A DNA stretch of 26,058 nt from JABFRJ01 sp031365465 (GTDB lineage Bacteria > Pseudomonadota > Alphaproteobacteria > Rhizobiales > Hyphomicrobiaceae): contig JANLYD010000346.1 in NCBI GenBank assembly GCA_031365465.1, forward strand, positions 1 through 26,058, in the 5' to 3' direction. Made by a program: the position numbers and the translations under genes. A model generated the notes under the pieces. That model was not told the origin of the DNA. It saw only the letters and a program-made list of their open reading frames with translations, and made no database searches. This document shows, piece by piece, positions 8,484 through 15,427 of this stretch; position 1 is the stretch's first letter; every line of letters begins with the position of its first letter.

Positions 8484-9053
8484 TCAGACCCGGAGCGATT
8501 CCAACAACGGTTCGTCGATATTGCTGTCGACCGGCCAGAGCCCTCGGCGATCCTTGTAACGACGGATCGCCGAGCGCGTCTCGTCGCCGTCGCGGCCGTC
8601 TTCCACGATGCGAGCGCCTTTTTCATTCAGACGCTTCTGAACCCATTTGACCATGGGATCGCAGGGCGAGGGCGAATAAAGACAGATTTCCAGCGGCGGC
8701 TCGCCGGCTTGTTCGATCTTGTTTTCGATGCACGGGCGACCGCGCACCTGACACACGAACAGTCCGACCAGAGTGCGGCCACACCGGACCCGATCAAGAC
8801 CGACTTTCTCGCCGACGCCGGTCCCGGTACGGGCAAACTTTTCGTTGCCGTAGTAAATGCCGTAGGTCGTGATCGCTTGTGCGCGCCACGCGTCGACGGC
8901 TTTGGTGAAGGCTCGCTCTTCTTTGATTGCGCCGGCGCCATTGATGGCGATTTCAGTGCCGCATGTCGGAGCCGTCTCGGCCGCCATGGCGACGCCGCCA
9001 TAGGCGACCATCGTCAGGCCTGCGACGCATGCGCGGCGGATGGTGATGAACAT
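8484..9053 (-). CDS. Secreted six-cysteine protein with peptidoglycan-binding-like C-terminus
   Basis: A 189-aa predicted periplasmic protein. A signal peptide covers residues 1-24 (MFITIRRACV start, cleavage after AMA). The mature part holds six cysteines (31, 91, 101, 108, 124, 131), an even number suited to disulfides in the periplasm. The last 55 residues resemble a peptidoglycan-binding domain of the PG_binding_1 type: VQKRLNEKG, then DGRDGDETRSAIRRYKDRRGL, then IDEPLLESL. The ATG at 9053 is fixed by a GGAGGAG ribosome site and by the signal peptide; a longer opening to 9149 lacks both. It lies 92 bp downstream of the large coiled-coil gene on the same strand and could be cotranscribed with it. 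I do not recognise the N-terminal half. Confidence 0.82.
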   Translation of the reverse strand: MFITIRRACVAGLTMVAYGGVAMAAETAPTCGTEIAINGAGAIKEERAFTKAVDAWRAQAITTYGIYYGNEKFARTGTGVGEKVGLDRVRCGRTLVGLFVCQVRGRPCIENKIEQAGEPPLEICLYSPSPCDPMVKWVQKRLNEKGARIVEDGRDGDETRSAIRRYKDRRGLWPVDSNIDEPLLESLRV

Positions 9054-9145
9054 GACAATGAACTCCTCCAACACGTGCGAGAGAAAAAGAACCGTGTTCC
9101 GTGCGGGCAGCTTTGCGACGCCTCCGCGCGGACGAGCGTGGAAAT

Positions 9146-10315
9146 TCAACCAAGAATGTGCAGACTTTTCGAGATGGCGTCCTTCAGTTTGATCAAATAG
9201 GTTTTGACGCGCAGGTGGTACGTCTTCACAGCCTCGGCGCTGCCAGCGTTGGTGAACAGCTCACTACGAGCCCAATCCAACTGCTCTTCCTCGATTTCCA
9301 TAGCGACTGCGGCTGGCCGCGACAGATACATCTTGATGTCGTTGTAAATGTACTGCGCCAGTTCAGTCAGCTTGCGGTAGTGCTCTTCGCACTCTTGTGC
9401 CGCGATCGCGCCCGATCTGCTCGATGAGAATATCAAGTCCGATCCAACTTCGATGGCGATCGTCTCGTCCATCAGCTTTTCGATCTTGCGGTAGGCGGCA
9501 CGCAGTTCGGCATCTACGTTATTGTGATGCGCACCGCCATGACCGTGATTATGACCGTTGCCATGGCCGTTTCCATGACCGTTTCCATGACCGTTTCCAT
9601 GACCGTTACCGCCGTGATGATGGCCATTGTGCTCCAGGGCGTGAACTTCGTCTTTGAGGTTTCCGAGTTGCAGGTTGCTTTGTTTGACTTGGGTCGCGAT
9701 GCGTTTGATCTCGACGCGATCGAAGCTTTCGAGACCTTTCAATCCATTTATTTCCTGATCCATGTGACTGAGCTTGCGCGCGTTGCTCTGTAGCAGGCCC
9801 ATACTACTTTTGAGTTGATGACTGACGCGACGGAGTTCGAGGCAATGCACCTCGCGCTCGAGGTCTTGGATCTGCCGCTGATAACAATTGATCTTCGACG
9901 TCGTCGCTTGAATCTGATCGTCGATGCGCTTGAGTTCGCAGGCTTCGGTGCCGACCTGATTGGCCACAGCCTCAACCTGAGACGACGTAACGGCACTTTT
10001 GGCGTCCAGCTTATCAACGTGCTTTTCGACAAAGTGCGCCTCGCGTCGGACCTCGCCGATATCGGTGGACAATCGCTTGACGCTGCCCTCGAAGCTGTCG
10101 AGGCGGGTACGGAACCCAACTTCGACTTCACGGAAGCCGCGGGCCAAGCCGGCCGATGCTTCACGGATGCCTGTCATGCGCTGCGCAAATTCTCGCAGCT
10201 TGTCCTGCGATTGCATCGATACCCAATTCTGCCATGCCCAGACGGTTACCACCGTCAGTGCGCATACGACGACCATCGCGCCGAAGGTCGCCTCACTCAA
10301 GACGTCGAGAAGCAT
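9146..10315 (-). CDS. Membrane-anchored coiled-coil protein with His/Gly/Asn repeat linker
   Basis: A 389-aa protein I do not recognise. One membrane segment lies near the N-terminus (about residues 8-30). A long helical coiled-coil stretch follows (about 36-228), then a low-complexity linker at 229-266 holding 13 histidines with repeated GHGN units, then a C-terminal helical domain (267-389) with no known motif. Residues 81-160 align without gaps to residues 84-163 of the upstream neighbour (10451-10996), about 46% identical by hand count. A further partial copy of the same helix pattern (VEIKRIATQV to DEVHALE) appears at about 201-228. The ATG at 10315 has a GGGAG site upstream; the TTG at 10348 is less likely. 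The His-rich linker may bind metal, which is inference. It may be a scaffold or envelope structural protein. Confidence 0.85.
   Translation of the reverse strand: MLLDVLSEATFGAMVVVCALTVVTVWAWQNWVSMQSQDKLREFAQRMTGIREASAGLARGFREVEVGFRTRLDSFEGSVKRLSTDIGEVRREAHFVEKHVDKLDAKSAVTSSQVEAVANQVGTEACELKRIDDQIQATTSKINCYQRQIQDLEREVHCLELRRVSHQLKSSMGLLQSNARKLSHMDQEINGLKGLESFDRVEIKRIATQVKQSNLQLGNLKDEVHALEHNGHHHGGNGHGNGHGNGHGNGHGNGHNHGHGGAHHNNVDAELRAAYRKIEKLMDETIAIEVGSDLIFSSSRSGAIAAQECEEHYRKLTELAQYIYNDIKMYLSRPAAVAMEIEEEQLDWARSELFTNAGSAEAVKTYHLRVKTYLIKLKDAISKSLHILG
9550..9609. repeat. 12-bp coding minisatellite (GHGN units)
   Basis: Five consecutive 12-bp units with consensus CATGACCGTTTC on the plus strand; the units starting at 9574 and 9586 are identical and the others differ by one to a few bases. 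On the minus strand they encode Gly-His-Gly-Asn repeats in the linker of the coiled-coil protein. Because the unit is a multiple of three, gain or loss of units would change linker length without breaking the frame. The His-rich coding stretch extends beyond the repeats, to about 9524-9631. Confidence 0.9.
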
Positions 10316-10450
10316 GATCGAACTCCCATCCGTTGATGCCAAAAACAATTCAGGTAATTATTTCTCCGTTGCGCCAACTGCGCTTCGGAAACGCTCCGCC
10401 AAAACGCGATCCGCAGGGATCACGACCGAGAAGGCGCGGCGCATGCGCGA

Positions 10451-10996
10451 TCAGTTGATGCCGAGTTCGAAGCTGCGAGGTTTGCGAGGTGAGCCATTGA
10501 CCTCGTGCTCGAGATCGCGGACCTCGTGAGCGAGATATTCGATCTGGCGGGCGTTCTGATCGACCTTTAACAGGCTGTCTTTGATTTGACCGTCGATGCG
10601 GCGCAATTCGCCCAGATCGACCTCGACTTGATGTTTGATCGCTTCGACCTTGGAGGTCGCGACCGTGGTCTTGGTCTCGAGATCGTCGACGTGCTTCTCG
10701 ATATCGGTGGTTTCCCGGCGAACTTCACCGACATTGCCTGTCAATTGCGCCAAGCTTTGCTCGACACCATCCATTCGCTTCAACATTTCTTTTTTTAGAT
10801 CATCGATCGTCTTGGCAAGACTATCGTTTTCCTTTTCAAATTTGGCTATCATCTCGCCGAGTGCCGCGTATTTTTCGGACGGCGAGTGCTGGTGTATCTT
10901 GTGCCAGTATCGAAATAAAAATGGTGCGAGAAATATCAGAACTAAAGCTACTAGAAACACCGGGTAAGCGGCCAAAAGGTCGAAGAAATCACTCAT
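10451..10996 (-). CDS. Small membrane-anchored coiled-coil protein, paralogue of its downstream neighbour
   Basis: A 181-aa protein of unknown function. A hydrophobic segment at about residues 10-30 is followed by a basic/aromatic stretch (FRYWHKIHQH). A continuous coiled coil then runs from about 42 to 165, ending in a short polar tail. The region GEVRRE, EKHVDDLE, SKVEA, ELRRIDGQI is shared with the next gene downstream in the same order, marking a tandem duplication with divergence. The ATG at 10996 has a GGGAGAG ribosome site. The gap to the downstream paralogue is 135 bp, so the two are likely cotranscribed. The larger paralogue adds the His-rich linker and a C-terminal domain, so this one looks like the minimal form. 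Membrane anchoring is a prediction from hydrophobicity. Confidence 0.85.
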   Translation of the reverse strand: MSDFFDLLAAYPVFLVALVLIFLAPFLFRYWHKIHQHSPSEKYAALGEMIAKFEKENDSLAKTIDDLKKEMLKRMDGVEQSLAQLTGNVGEVRRETTDIEKHVDDLETKTTVATSKVEAIKHQVEVDLGELRRIDGQIKDSLLKVDQNARQIEYLAHEVRDLEHEVNGSPRKPRSFELGIN

Positions 10997-11055
10997 TACA
11001 CTCTCCCGCTAAAGGACTTAGACTCCGCAACAACTGATCCAACAAGATCGACGCT

Positions 11056-11084
11056 ATCCGTCAGGAGCTAAGCTCGGGACGGAT
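11056..11084. repeat. Nested inverted repeat upstream of the coiled-coil genes
   Basis: Outer arms ATCCGTC (11056-11062) and GACGGAT (11078-11084) enclose inner arms GAGCT and AGCTC. The element lies 60-88 nt upstream of the start at 10996 and would fold into a compact imperfect hairpin in the leader RNA. There is no T-run. Its role, if any, is unknown. Confidence 0.5.
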
Positions 11085-11119
11085 CGAGGAAATTGAACTT
11101 AAATGAGGGTGGGTTCATC

Positions 11120-11158
11120 GCGAACGCGTTCGCAACGACTCGTCCATCAAAGGACGAG
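11120..11158. repeat. Two adjacent inverted repeats in the 10997-11505 gap
   Basis: A perfect 14-bp palindrome GCGAACGCGTTCGC occupies 11120-11133. Six bases later comes a 7-bp hairpin with arms CTCGTCC (11139-11145) and GGACGAG (11152-11158) around a six-base loop. Both lie in the probable promoter/leader region of the coiled-coil genes and could be protein-binding sites or RNA structure. Confidence 0.5.
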
Positions 11159-11505
11159 AACGGCACACATCATCGAAGGTCGATCCTGCTTCCGCATTTG
11201 CGTTAATTTACAACGCTGATTTGCAACACATTTTAGTCGACACAACAGATCATCACTGCCGCGCCCAACTGGCCTCTTGCTGTTGCCTGCAACTTGCGAA
11301 CGCTCGAAGCGTTTTCTTGATATGCTATTTTTTGTTTGTGATCTGCTTTTCTTTTAATCGTCTTTTCGTATAAAGATAATCCCTGAGCGATGCAAATTTG
11401 TAACATGGCCGAATAATGTCCGCAACGGGAAATATTACGTTCCCGTCGCGACATCATCAAAAAATTCGATACTTACGATATTGAAAGCCTATACAGGCGT
11501 GCCAT

Positions 11506-12114
11506 TCACGCGACCGGCGGTTTGCTCGCGTCGTAGGCGGGCACAGCCTTTGAGAACGCCTCGAGCCAGGCAACGAGATTTGGGTTCTTGTCGCGCCAGA
11601 TCCCGGGATGGCGGAAATCGAGATAGCCCAGCGCTGCGGCAAGTGTCAGGTGACCGTAATCGGGCGACGTCGTCCACTTCGGCGGCGCTTTTTCCAGCAT
11701 GGCGAGCGAGGTGCCGATCTTGGCCGTCTGGCGGTCGAGCCAGCTTTGGACCTTCATGTTTTCCGGCCGATAGCGGCCTTCATAGACCATCAGCAGGGCT
11801 GCCTCGATGATGCCGTCGGCAAGGGAGGCGCGGGTCAGCGTGTCCCAGCGCGCGGCCCCATTTGCCGGAAAAAGCGCGGGTCCGGTGCCGACGCTATCGA
11901 GGTACTCGCAGATGACGTGGCTGTCGTGGATGACTTGGCCATTTTCTGCGACGAGAACGGGAATACGACCCATCGGATTCGCTGCCGAAAGCGTCGTGTC
12001 GCCTTTGGTTGCGTCGACGGTCGTAATCTCGACCTTGTCTTTCAGATTTTTCATCAGAATCGTCATCTTGACCTTGCGGCCGAACGGCGATGCGGGGCTG
12101 GACAGGAGTTTCAT
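11506..12114 (-). CDS. Glutathione S-transferase family protein
   Basis: A 202-aa cytosolic GST. The N-terminal thioredoxin-like domain (1-80) starts MKLLSSPASPFGRKVKM, with a Ser in the usual catalytic/activating position. It contains NPMGRIPVL with the cis-Pro and DSHVICEYLD, the glutathione gamma-glutamyl-binding region. The helical C-terminal domain (about 85-202) includes YGHLTLAAALGYLDFRHP, the region of the conserved N-capping/Asp motif. The ATG at 12114 has a GAGGAA site about 6 nt upstream. An in-frame opening reaching 12558 is not GST-like and would overlap the ABC-F gene. The substrate is not predictable. It could serve detoxification or stress defence. Confidence 0.92.
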   Translation of the reverse strand: MKLLSSPASPFGRKVKMTILMKNLKDKVEITTVDATKGDTTLSAANPMGRIPVLVAENGQVIHDSHVICEYLDSVGTGPALFPANGAARWDTLTRASLADGIIEAALLMVYEGRYRPENMKVQSWLDRQTAKIGTSLAMLEKAPPKWTTSPDYGHLTLAAALGYLDFRHPGIWRDKNPNLVAWLEAFSKAVPAYDASKPPVA

Positions 12115-12463
12115 GGTTGTTCCTCGGATCGGTACGTTTCGAGTTTGCAAGGCGGCAACCTCGCCCGTTCTGCCCTGCTTGGCAAGGCGGTGACGGCGTT
12201 CTGGAAACGACCTCGGAAACGCATCTATCGAAGAGGGAGAGCCGGCCGCGAGCTCAGGCATGAAGCCCTCAATGCCTGAGAAAACAGTCCCGCTGTCTGA
12301 GTAGCGGCCGACTCTCTGACGACAACGATCAGGCATCCCGGGTCGCGTGTCCATGCGCCGAAAGATGATGCCCACAGGGCGTTTGGTCAGCCTTGCACAA
12401 GCCAGCGGAATTACCGGCGACAGTGGCCAAGAGGCATCATGACGTGCGTACGTGGGTGATTGC
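12115..12463. other. 349-bp gap without a credible gene
   Basis: This lies between the ABC-F stop and the GST start, both on the minus strand. Apart from the 9-bp inverted repeat at 12253-12280 I see no gene, tRNA or clear promoter. Open frames here have unusual composition and no family resemblance. Confidence 0.5.
12253..12280. repeat. Perfect 9-bp inverted repeat in the GST leader region
   Basis: CTCAGGCAT and ATGCCTGAG are separated by ten bases. The element lies about 140-165 nt upstream of the GST start. No T-run follows on either strand, so an intrinsic terminator is unlikely. A dimeric regulator's operator or an mRNA leader hairpin is possible. A 9-bp perfect arm pair is notable but not proof of function. 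Confidence 0.5.
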
Positions 12464-14359
12464 TCAAGCGTCGATGCTGGCAGACGCCTGCTCGTAGGCA
12501 TCGGTGGCCGCGAGCCAGAACTCTTCAGCGGCTTCGAGTTTTTTTGCGAGTTGGCCACGCTCGAAGGTCAGACGCTTGGTTTTGACAGCGTCGCTGTAGA
12601 GTTCGGGGTCGGCGAGATCGGCGTCGAGCCTCGCCAATTGCGTGACCAGCTTGCCGACTGCGTTTTCGGCATTCTGCATGGACTTTCGCAAAGGTGCCAC
12701 CTCGGCGCGGCGGTCGGCTGCCAAGCGGCGCTCCTCGGCGCGATTGGCTTTATCGGCCGGGGCTCCCTTCGCGCCGCGCATCGGGCGTCCGCCGCGCTCG
12801 GCCAACAGCTCGGCGCGGTAGGTGTCCATGTCACCTTCGTAGTTTTTCACCGTTCCGTTCTTGACGATCCACAAGCGGTCGGCTGCAGCGTCGACCAGAT
12901 GCCGGTCATGGCTGATGAGAATGACGGCGCCGTCGTACTCGTTCAACGCTCGCACCAACGCTTCGCGGCTGTCGATGTCCAAATGGTTGGTCGGCTCGTC
13001 GAGAATGATCAGATGCGGGCCGTGGAAGGCGGTCAGCAACAGCAGCAAGCGCGCTTTTTCGCCGCCCGAAAGATTGCCGCACCTGGTCTGCGCCTTGTCG
13101 ACGCCGAAGCCGTAGGCGCCGAGCTTGGCGCGCCGCTGCGCCTCGGTGCCGTCCGGCATCAGTTTGACCATGTAGGCGTAGGGCGTTTCGAGCGGGTTCA
13201 ATTCATCCAACTGATGCTGGGCAAAATAACCGACGTCGATCTTGTTGACCCCATAAACGCCGCCTGCCAGCGGCGGCAGCTTACCGCCCACAAGCTTGGC
13301 GAACGTCGACTTGCCGTTGCCGTTCTGACCGAGCAAGGCGATGCGATCGTCATGATCGATACGCAAATCGAGATTGCGCAAGATGGGCTGCCGGGCATCG
13401 TAGCCAGCCACAGCGCCCTCGATACGGATGAGGGGACTGGCCAACTCCTTCTTCGGTCCGGGAAACAGAAAGGGTGAAACCTTGTCGTCGATCTGATCGG
13501 CGATGGGCTGCATGCGTGCCAGGGCCTTGACTCGGCTCTGCGCCTGCGCGGCCTTCGACGCCTTGGCTTTGAAGCGCAGGATGAACGCTTCCATGTGCTT
13601 GCGGCTGTCGTCCTGCTTCTTCTTGAGCTTGAGTTCGAGGCGCTGCTTTTCGCGCCGGGACTCCTCGAAATCGTCGTAGCCGCCGGAATAGAGCGTAAGC
13701 TTGCCGCGTTCGAGATGCACGATGGAGCCGACCGCGCGATTGAGCAGGTCGCGATCGTGGCTGACCATCAAAACGGTGTGCGGATAGGCCTTGAGATAGC
13801 TTTCGAGCCAGAGCGTGCCTTCGAGATCGAGATAGTTGGTCGGTTCGTCGAGCAACAGCACTTCGGGTTCGAGGAACAGCACCGCCGCCAAAGCTACGCG
13901 CATGCGCCAGCCGCCGGAAAATTCACGACATGAGCGCGCCTGAGCCTCCGCATCGAAACCGAGACCCGCCAAGATCGTGGCAGCGCGGGCGGGCGCGGCG
14001 TGTGCGTCGATGTCGTTGAGGCGGATCTGGATGTCGGAGATGCGGGTCGGATCGGTGGCGGTGTCCGCTTCGGCGAGCAGCAACGAGCGTTCGGTGTCGG
14101 CCGCCAGCACCCAATCGAGCAAGCTATCATCGCCGCCGGGTGCCTCCTGGGCGACGTGCCCGATCTTGGCATTACGTGCCATTGTGATGGTGCCGTCATC
14201 GGGCGCGATGTCACCAATGATAAGGCGCAAAAGCGTGGTTTTACCGGTGCCGTTGCGACCTACAAGCCCGACTTTGTGGCCGGTCGGGATCGCCACCGTA
14301 GCGCCTTCGAGGATCGGACGCCCCTCGATCCGATAGGTCATGTCGTTGATGTGAAGCAT
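12464..14359 (-). CDS. ABC-F family ATPase, YheS-like
   Basis: A 631-aa soluble protein with two ABC ATPase domains and no membrane segments, the hallmark of ABC-F translation factors that act at the ribosomal E site. First domain: Walker A GRNGTGKT (34-41), signature FSGGW (147-151), Walker B LLLDEP (168-173). A charged helical linker (about 230-300, with FRFKAKASKAAQAQSR-like pattern), the P-site-tRNA interaction region, joins the second domain: Walker A GQNGNGKS (344-351), signature LSGGE (430-434), Walker B IILDEP (451-456). A charged helical tail (about 530-631) follows. The start sequence and linker resemble E. coli YheS more than EttA or Uup. Exact role of YheS-type members is not settled. 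Transcribed divergently from the barrel-protein gene at 14601. Confidence 0.94.
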   Translation of the reverse strand: MLHINDMTYRIEGRPILEGATVAIPTGHKVGLVGRNGTGKTTLLRLIIGDIAPDDGTITMARNAKIGHVAQEAPGGDDSLLDWVLAADTERSLLLAEADTATDPTRISDIQIRLNDIDAHAAPARAATILAGLGFDAEAQARSCREFSGGWRMRVALAAVLFLEPEVLLLDEPTNYLDLEGTLWLESYLKAYPHTVLMVSHDRDLLNRAVGSIVHLERGKLTLYSGGYDDFEESRREKQRLELKLKKKQDDSRKHMEAFILRFKAKASKAAQAQSRVKALARMQPIADQIDDKVSPFLFPGPKKELASPLIRIEGAVAGYDARQPILRNLDLRIDHDDRIALLGQNGNGKSTFAKLVGGKLPPLAGGVYGVNKIDVGYFAQHQLDELNPLETPYAYMVKLMPDGTEAQRRAKLGAYGFGVDKAQTRCGNLSGGEKARLLLLLTAFHGPHLIILDEPTNHLDIDSREALVRALNEYDGAVILISHDRHLVDAAADRLWIVKNGTVKNYEGDMDTYRAELLAERGGRPMRGAKGAPADKANRAEERRLAADRRAEVAPLRKSMQNAENAVGKLVTQLARLDADLADPELYSDAVKTKRLTFERGQLAKKLEAAEEFWLAATDAYEQASASIDA

Positions 14360-14554
14360 GTGCGCGGGGATAGCGGAGACGGCTGCGGAAGTCGAGTTGC
14401 CTGAGTGCCAAGTCGTTTGTGGCGCGCAAACAACAACGTTTACTAATCTGAAAATGATAACGCAATTAACAGGCGCAGCACTTGTTGCAATTCCGAACAG
14501 ATGTTAGCCCAAATTCACCGGTCCCGTTCACAGTACGGTGTTTTCAATTCACAC

Positions 14555-14588
14555 GTGCATTCATCAAATGCACCAACTGATTAATCAG
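14555..14588. promoter_or_regulatory. Leader hairpin and 12-bp palindrome before the outer-membrane barrel gene
   Basis: A 7-bp perfect inverted repeat (GTGCATT 14555-14561, AATGCAC 14567-14573, five-base loop) is followed by the perfect palindrome CTGATTAATCAG (14577-14588). The palindrome ends directly before the AGGCGGGA ribosome site of the gene starting at 14601. The placement could allow control of translation or mRNA stability, or binding of a dimeric repressor. No convincing -35/-10 pair was identified nearby. Confidence 0.5.
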
Positions 14589-14600
14589 CGAGGCGGGATT

Positions 14601-15353
14601 ATGAAACGATTTCTGTTCGGAGCCGTAATGGCTGCTGCTTTGACGACGCAAGTCTCGGCAGCCGATTTGACTTCGCGCGCGGGCTCGCCGGCGATCGGTT
14701 GGGGTGGCGGTTATATCGGCGGCGATGTGGGTGTGCGTTCCAGCAACGAGAAGTGGACGACAACCGACGTTCCGTTCTTCGGTGGCCCACCCAATGTCCA
14801 GAATGCAAACGAGCTCGGTTCGAGCGCACTGCGTGGGGCGTTCCATGCCGGTTACAACGTACAAGCTGGCGCAATCGTCGTCGGACTCGAGGGCGACTTC
14901 GGGTTCGGCCGCAGCAAGAAAAGCGTTGCGGATCAGCCCGGCACTTTCGAACCCTATCAACCTTTCTCACCGGACAGCTTGGCGGCTGAACTTTCGTGGG
15001 ACGCCAGCCTGCGGGCACGGTTGGGGTATCTCGCGACACCATCGCTGCTGCTTTATGGAACCGGCGGAGCGGCATGGCAGCGCGCTTCTTTGAGCTCGAC
15101 CTGCTTCACAACCGGTGGATGGTGCGTCGCCAACCGTAGCGAAAGCTACTCGAAGACTTTGAACGGCTGGACGTTGGGCGTCGGTGCTGAGGCGATCCTG
15201 GCTAGCCATTGGATCGGTCGGATCGAGTATCGCCATTCAGACTTCGGACGTTTCAACGCATCGTTCTATGCCAACGCGCCTATCGATGCTTATTCCGGCT
15301 CGGCCAAGGTCAAGACCGACCTCGTGACCTTCGGGCTGTCATACAAGTTCTAA
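14601..15353 (+). CDS. Outer-membrane beta-barrel protein (Omp25/Omp31-like)
   Basis: A 250-aa outer-membrane protein. The signal peptide covers residues 1-21 (MKRFLFGAVM start, cleavage after VSA before ADL). An alternating aromatic/small-residue beta pattern follows, with WGGGYIGGDVG at the first strand. FHAGYNVQAGAIVVGLEGDFG, LRARLGYL and LLYGTGGAAW are typical of the rhizobial/Brucella Omp25-Omp31 barrel family. The chain ends in FGLSYKF, a terminal Phe as recognised by BamA. Two cysteines (CFTTGGWC) could form an external-loop disulfide. The ATG at 14601 has an AGGCGGGA site; an upstream ATG at 14538 would spoil the signal peptide. A strong terminator follows at 15378. It is probably a structural or porin-like protein; transport activity is not shown. 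Confidence 0.9.
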   Translation: MKRFLFGAVMAAALTTQVSAADLTSRAGSPAIGWGGGYIGGDVGVRSSNEKWTTTDVPFFGGPPNVQNANELGSSALRGAFHAGYNVQAGAIVVGLEGDFGFGRSKKSVADQPGTFEPYQPFSPDSLAAELSWDASLRARLGYLATPSLLLYGTGGAAWQRASLSSTCFTTGGWCVANRSESYSKTLNGWTLGVGAEAILASHWIGRIEYRHSDFGRFNASFYANAPIDAYSGSAKVKTDLVTFGLSYKF

Positions 15354-15377
15354 GCTCAGTCGATCGAGCAACTCGAG

Positions 15378-15405
15378 AGGCCCGCCGACACCGGCGGGCC
15401 TTTTT
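15378..15405 (+). terminator. Rho-independent terminator after the barrel gene
   Basis: A perfect 10-bp GC-rich stem (AGGCCCGCCG 15378-15387, CGGCGGGCCT 15392-15401) with a four-base loop, running into TTTTT. It stands 25 nt after the stop codon. It lies between convergent genes; the minus strand has no matching T-run, so it serves mainly the plus-strand gene. Confidence 0.95.
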
Positions 15406-15427
15406 GGTTTTTAGGGCAGCCATGATC

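Larger units (their letters stand above)
10997..11505. other. 509-bp gap without a credible gene
   Basis: This gap separates the coiled-coil pair from the glutathione transferase gene; both flanking genes read on the minus strand. The part from about 11190 to 11480 is visibly richer in A/T than the surrounding genes. It carries further inverted repeats: AACGCT/AGCGTT around three bases at 11299-11313 (followed on the plus strand by TTTCTT, a weak terminator-like shape) and ACGGGAA/TTCCCGT around eight bases at 11425-11446. A 75-codon opening on the minus strand (11233-11460) has no ribosome site or protein-like composition that I trust. The region could hold a promoter, a small RNA or remnants of lost genes. 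Confidence 0.5.

Noticed and set aside
9538..9631. Short direct repeats considered as a CRISPR array
   Set aside because: The 12-bp units are contiguous without spacers and encode an in-frame Gly/His/Asn linker.
11233..11460. 75-codon minus-strand opening in the AT-richer gap
   Set aside because: It begins Met-Met-Met-Ser without a clear ribosome site, has no recognisable domain, and runs across an inverted repeat; not enough to call a gene.
12452..13477. 341-codon plus-strand opening opposite the ABC-F gene
   Set aside because: Antisense shadow; the ABC-F protein on the other strand has all nucleotide-binding motifs in place.
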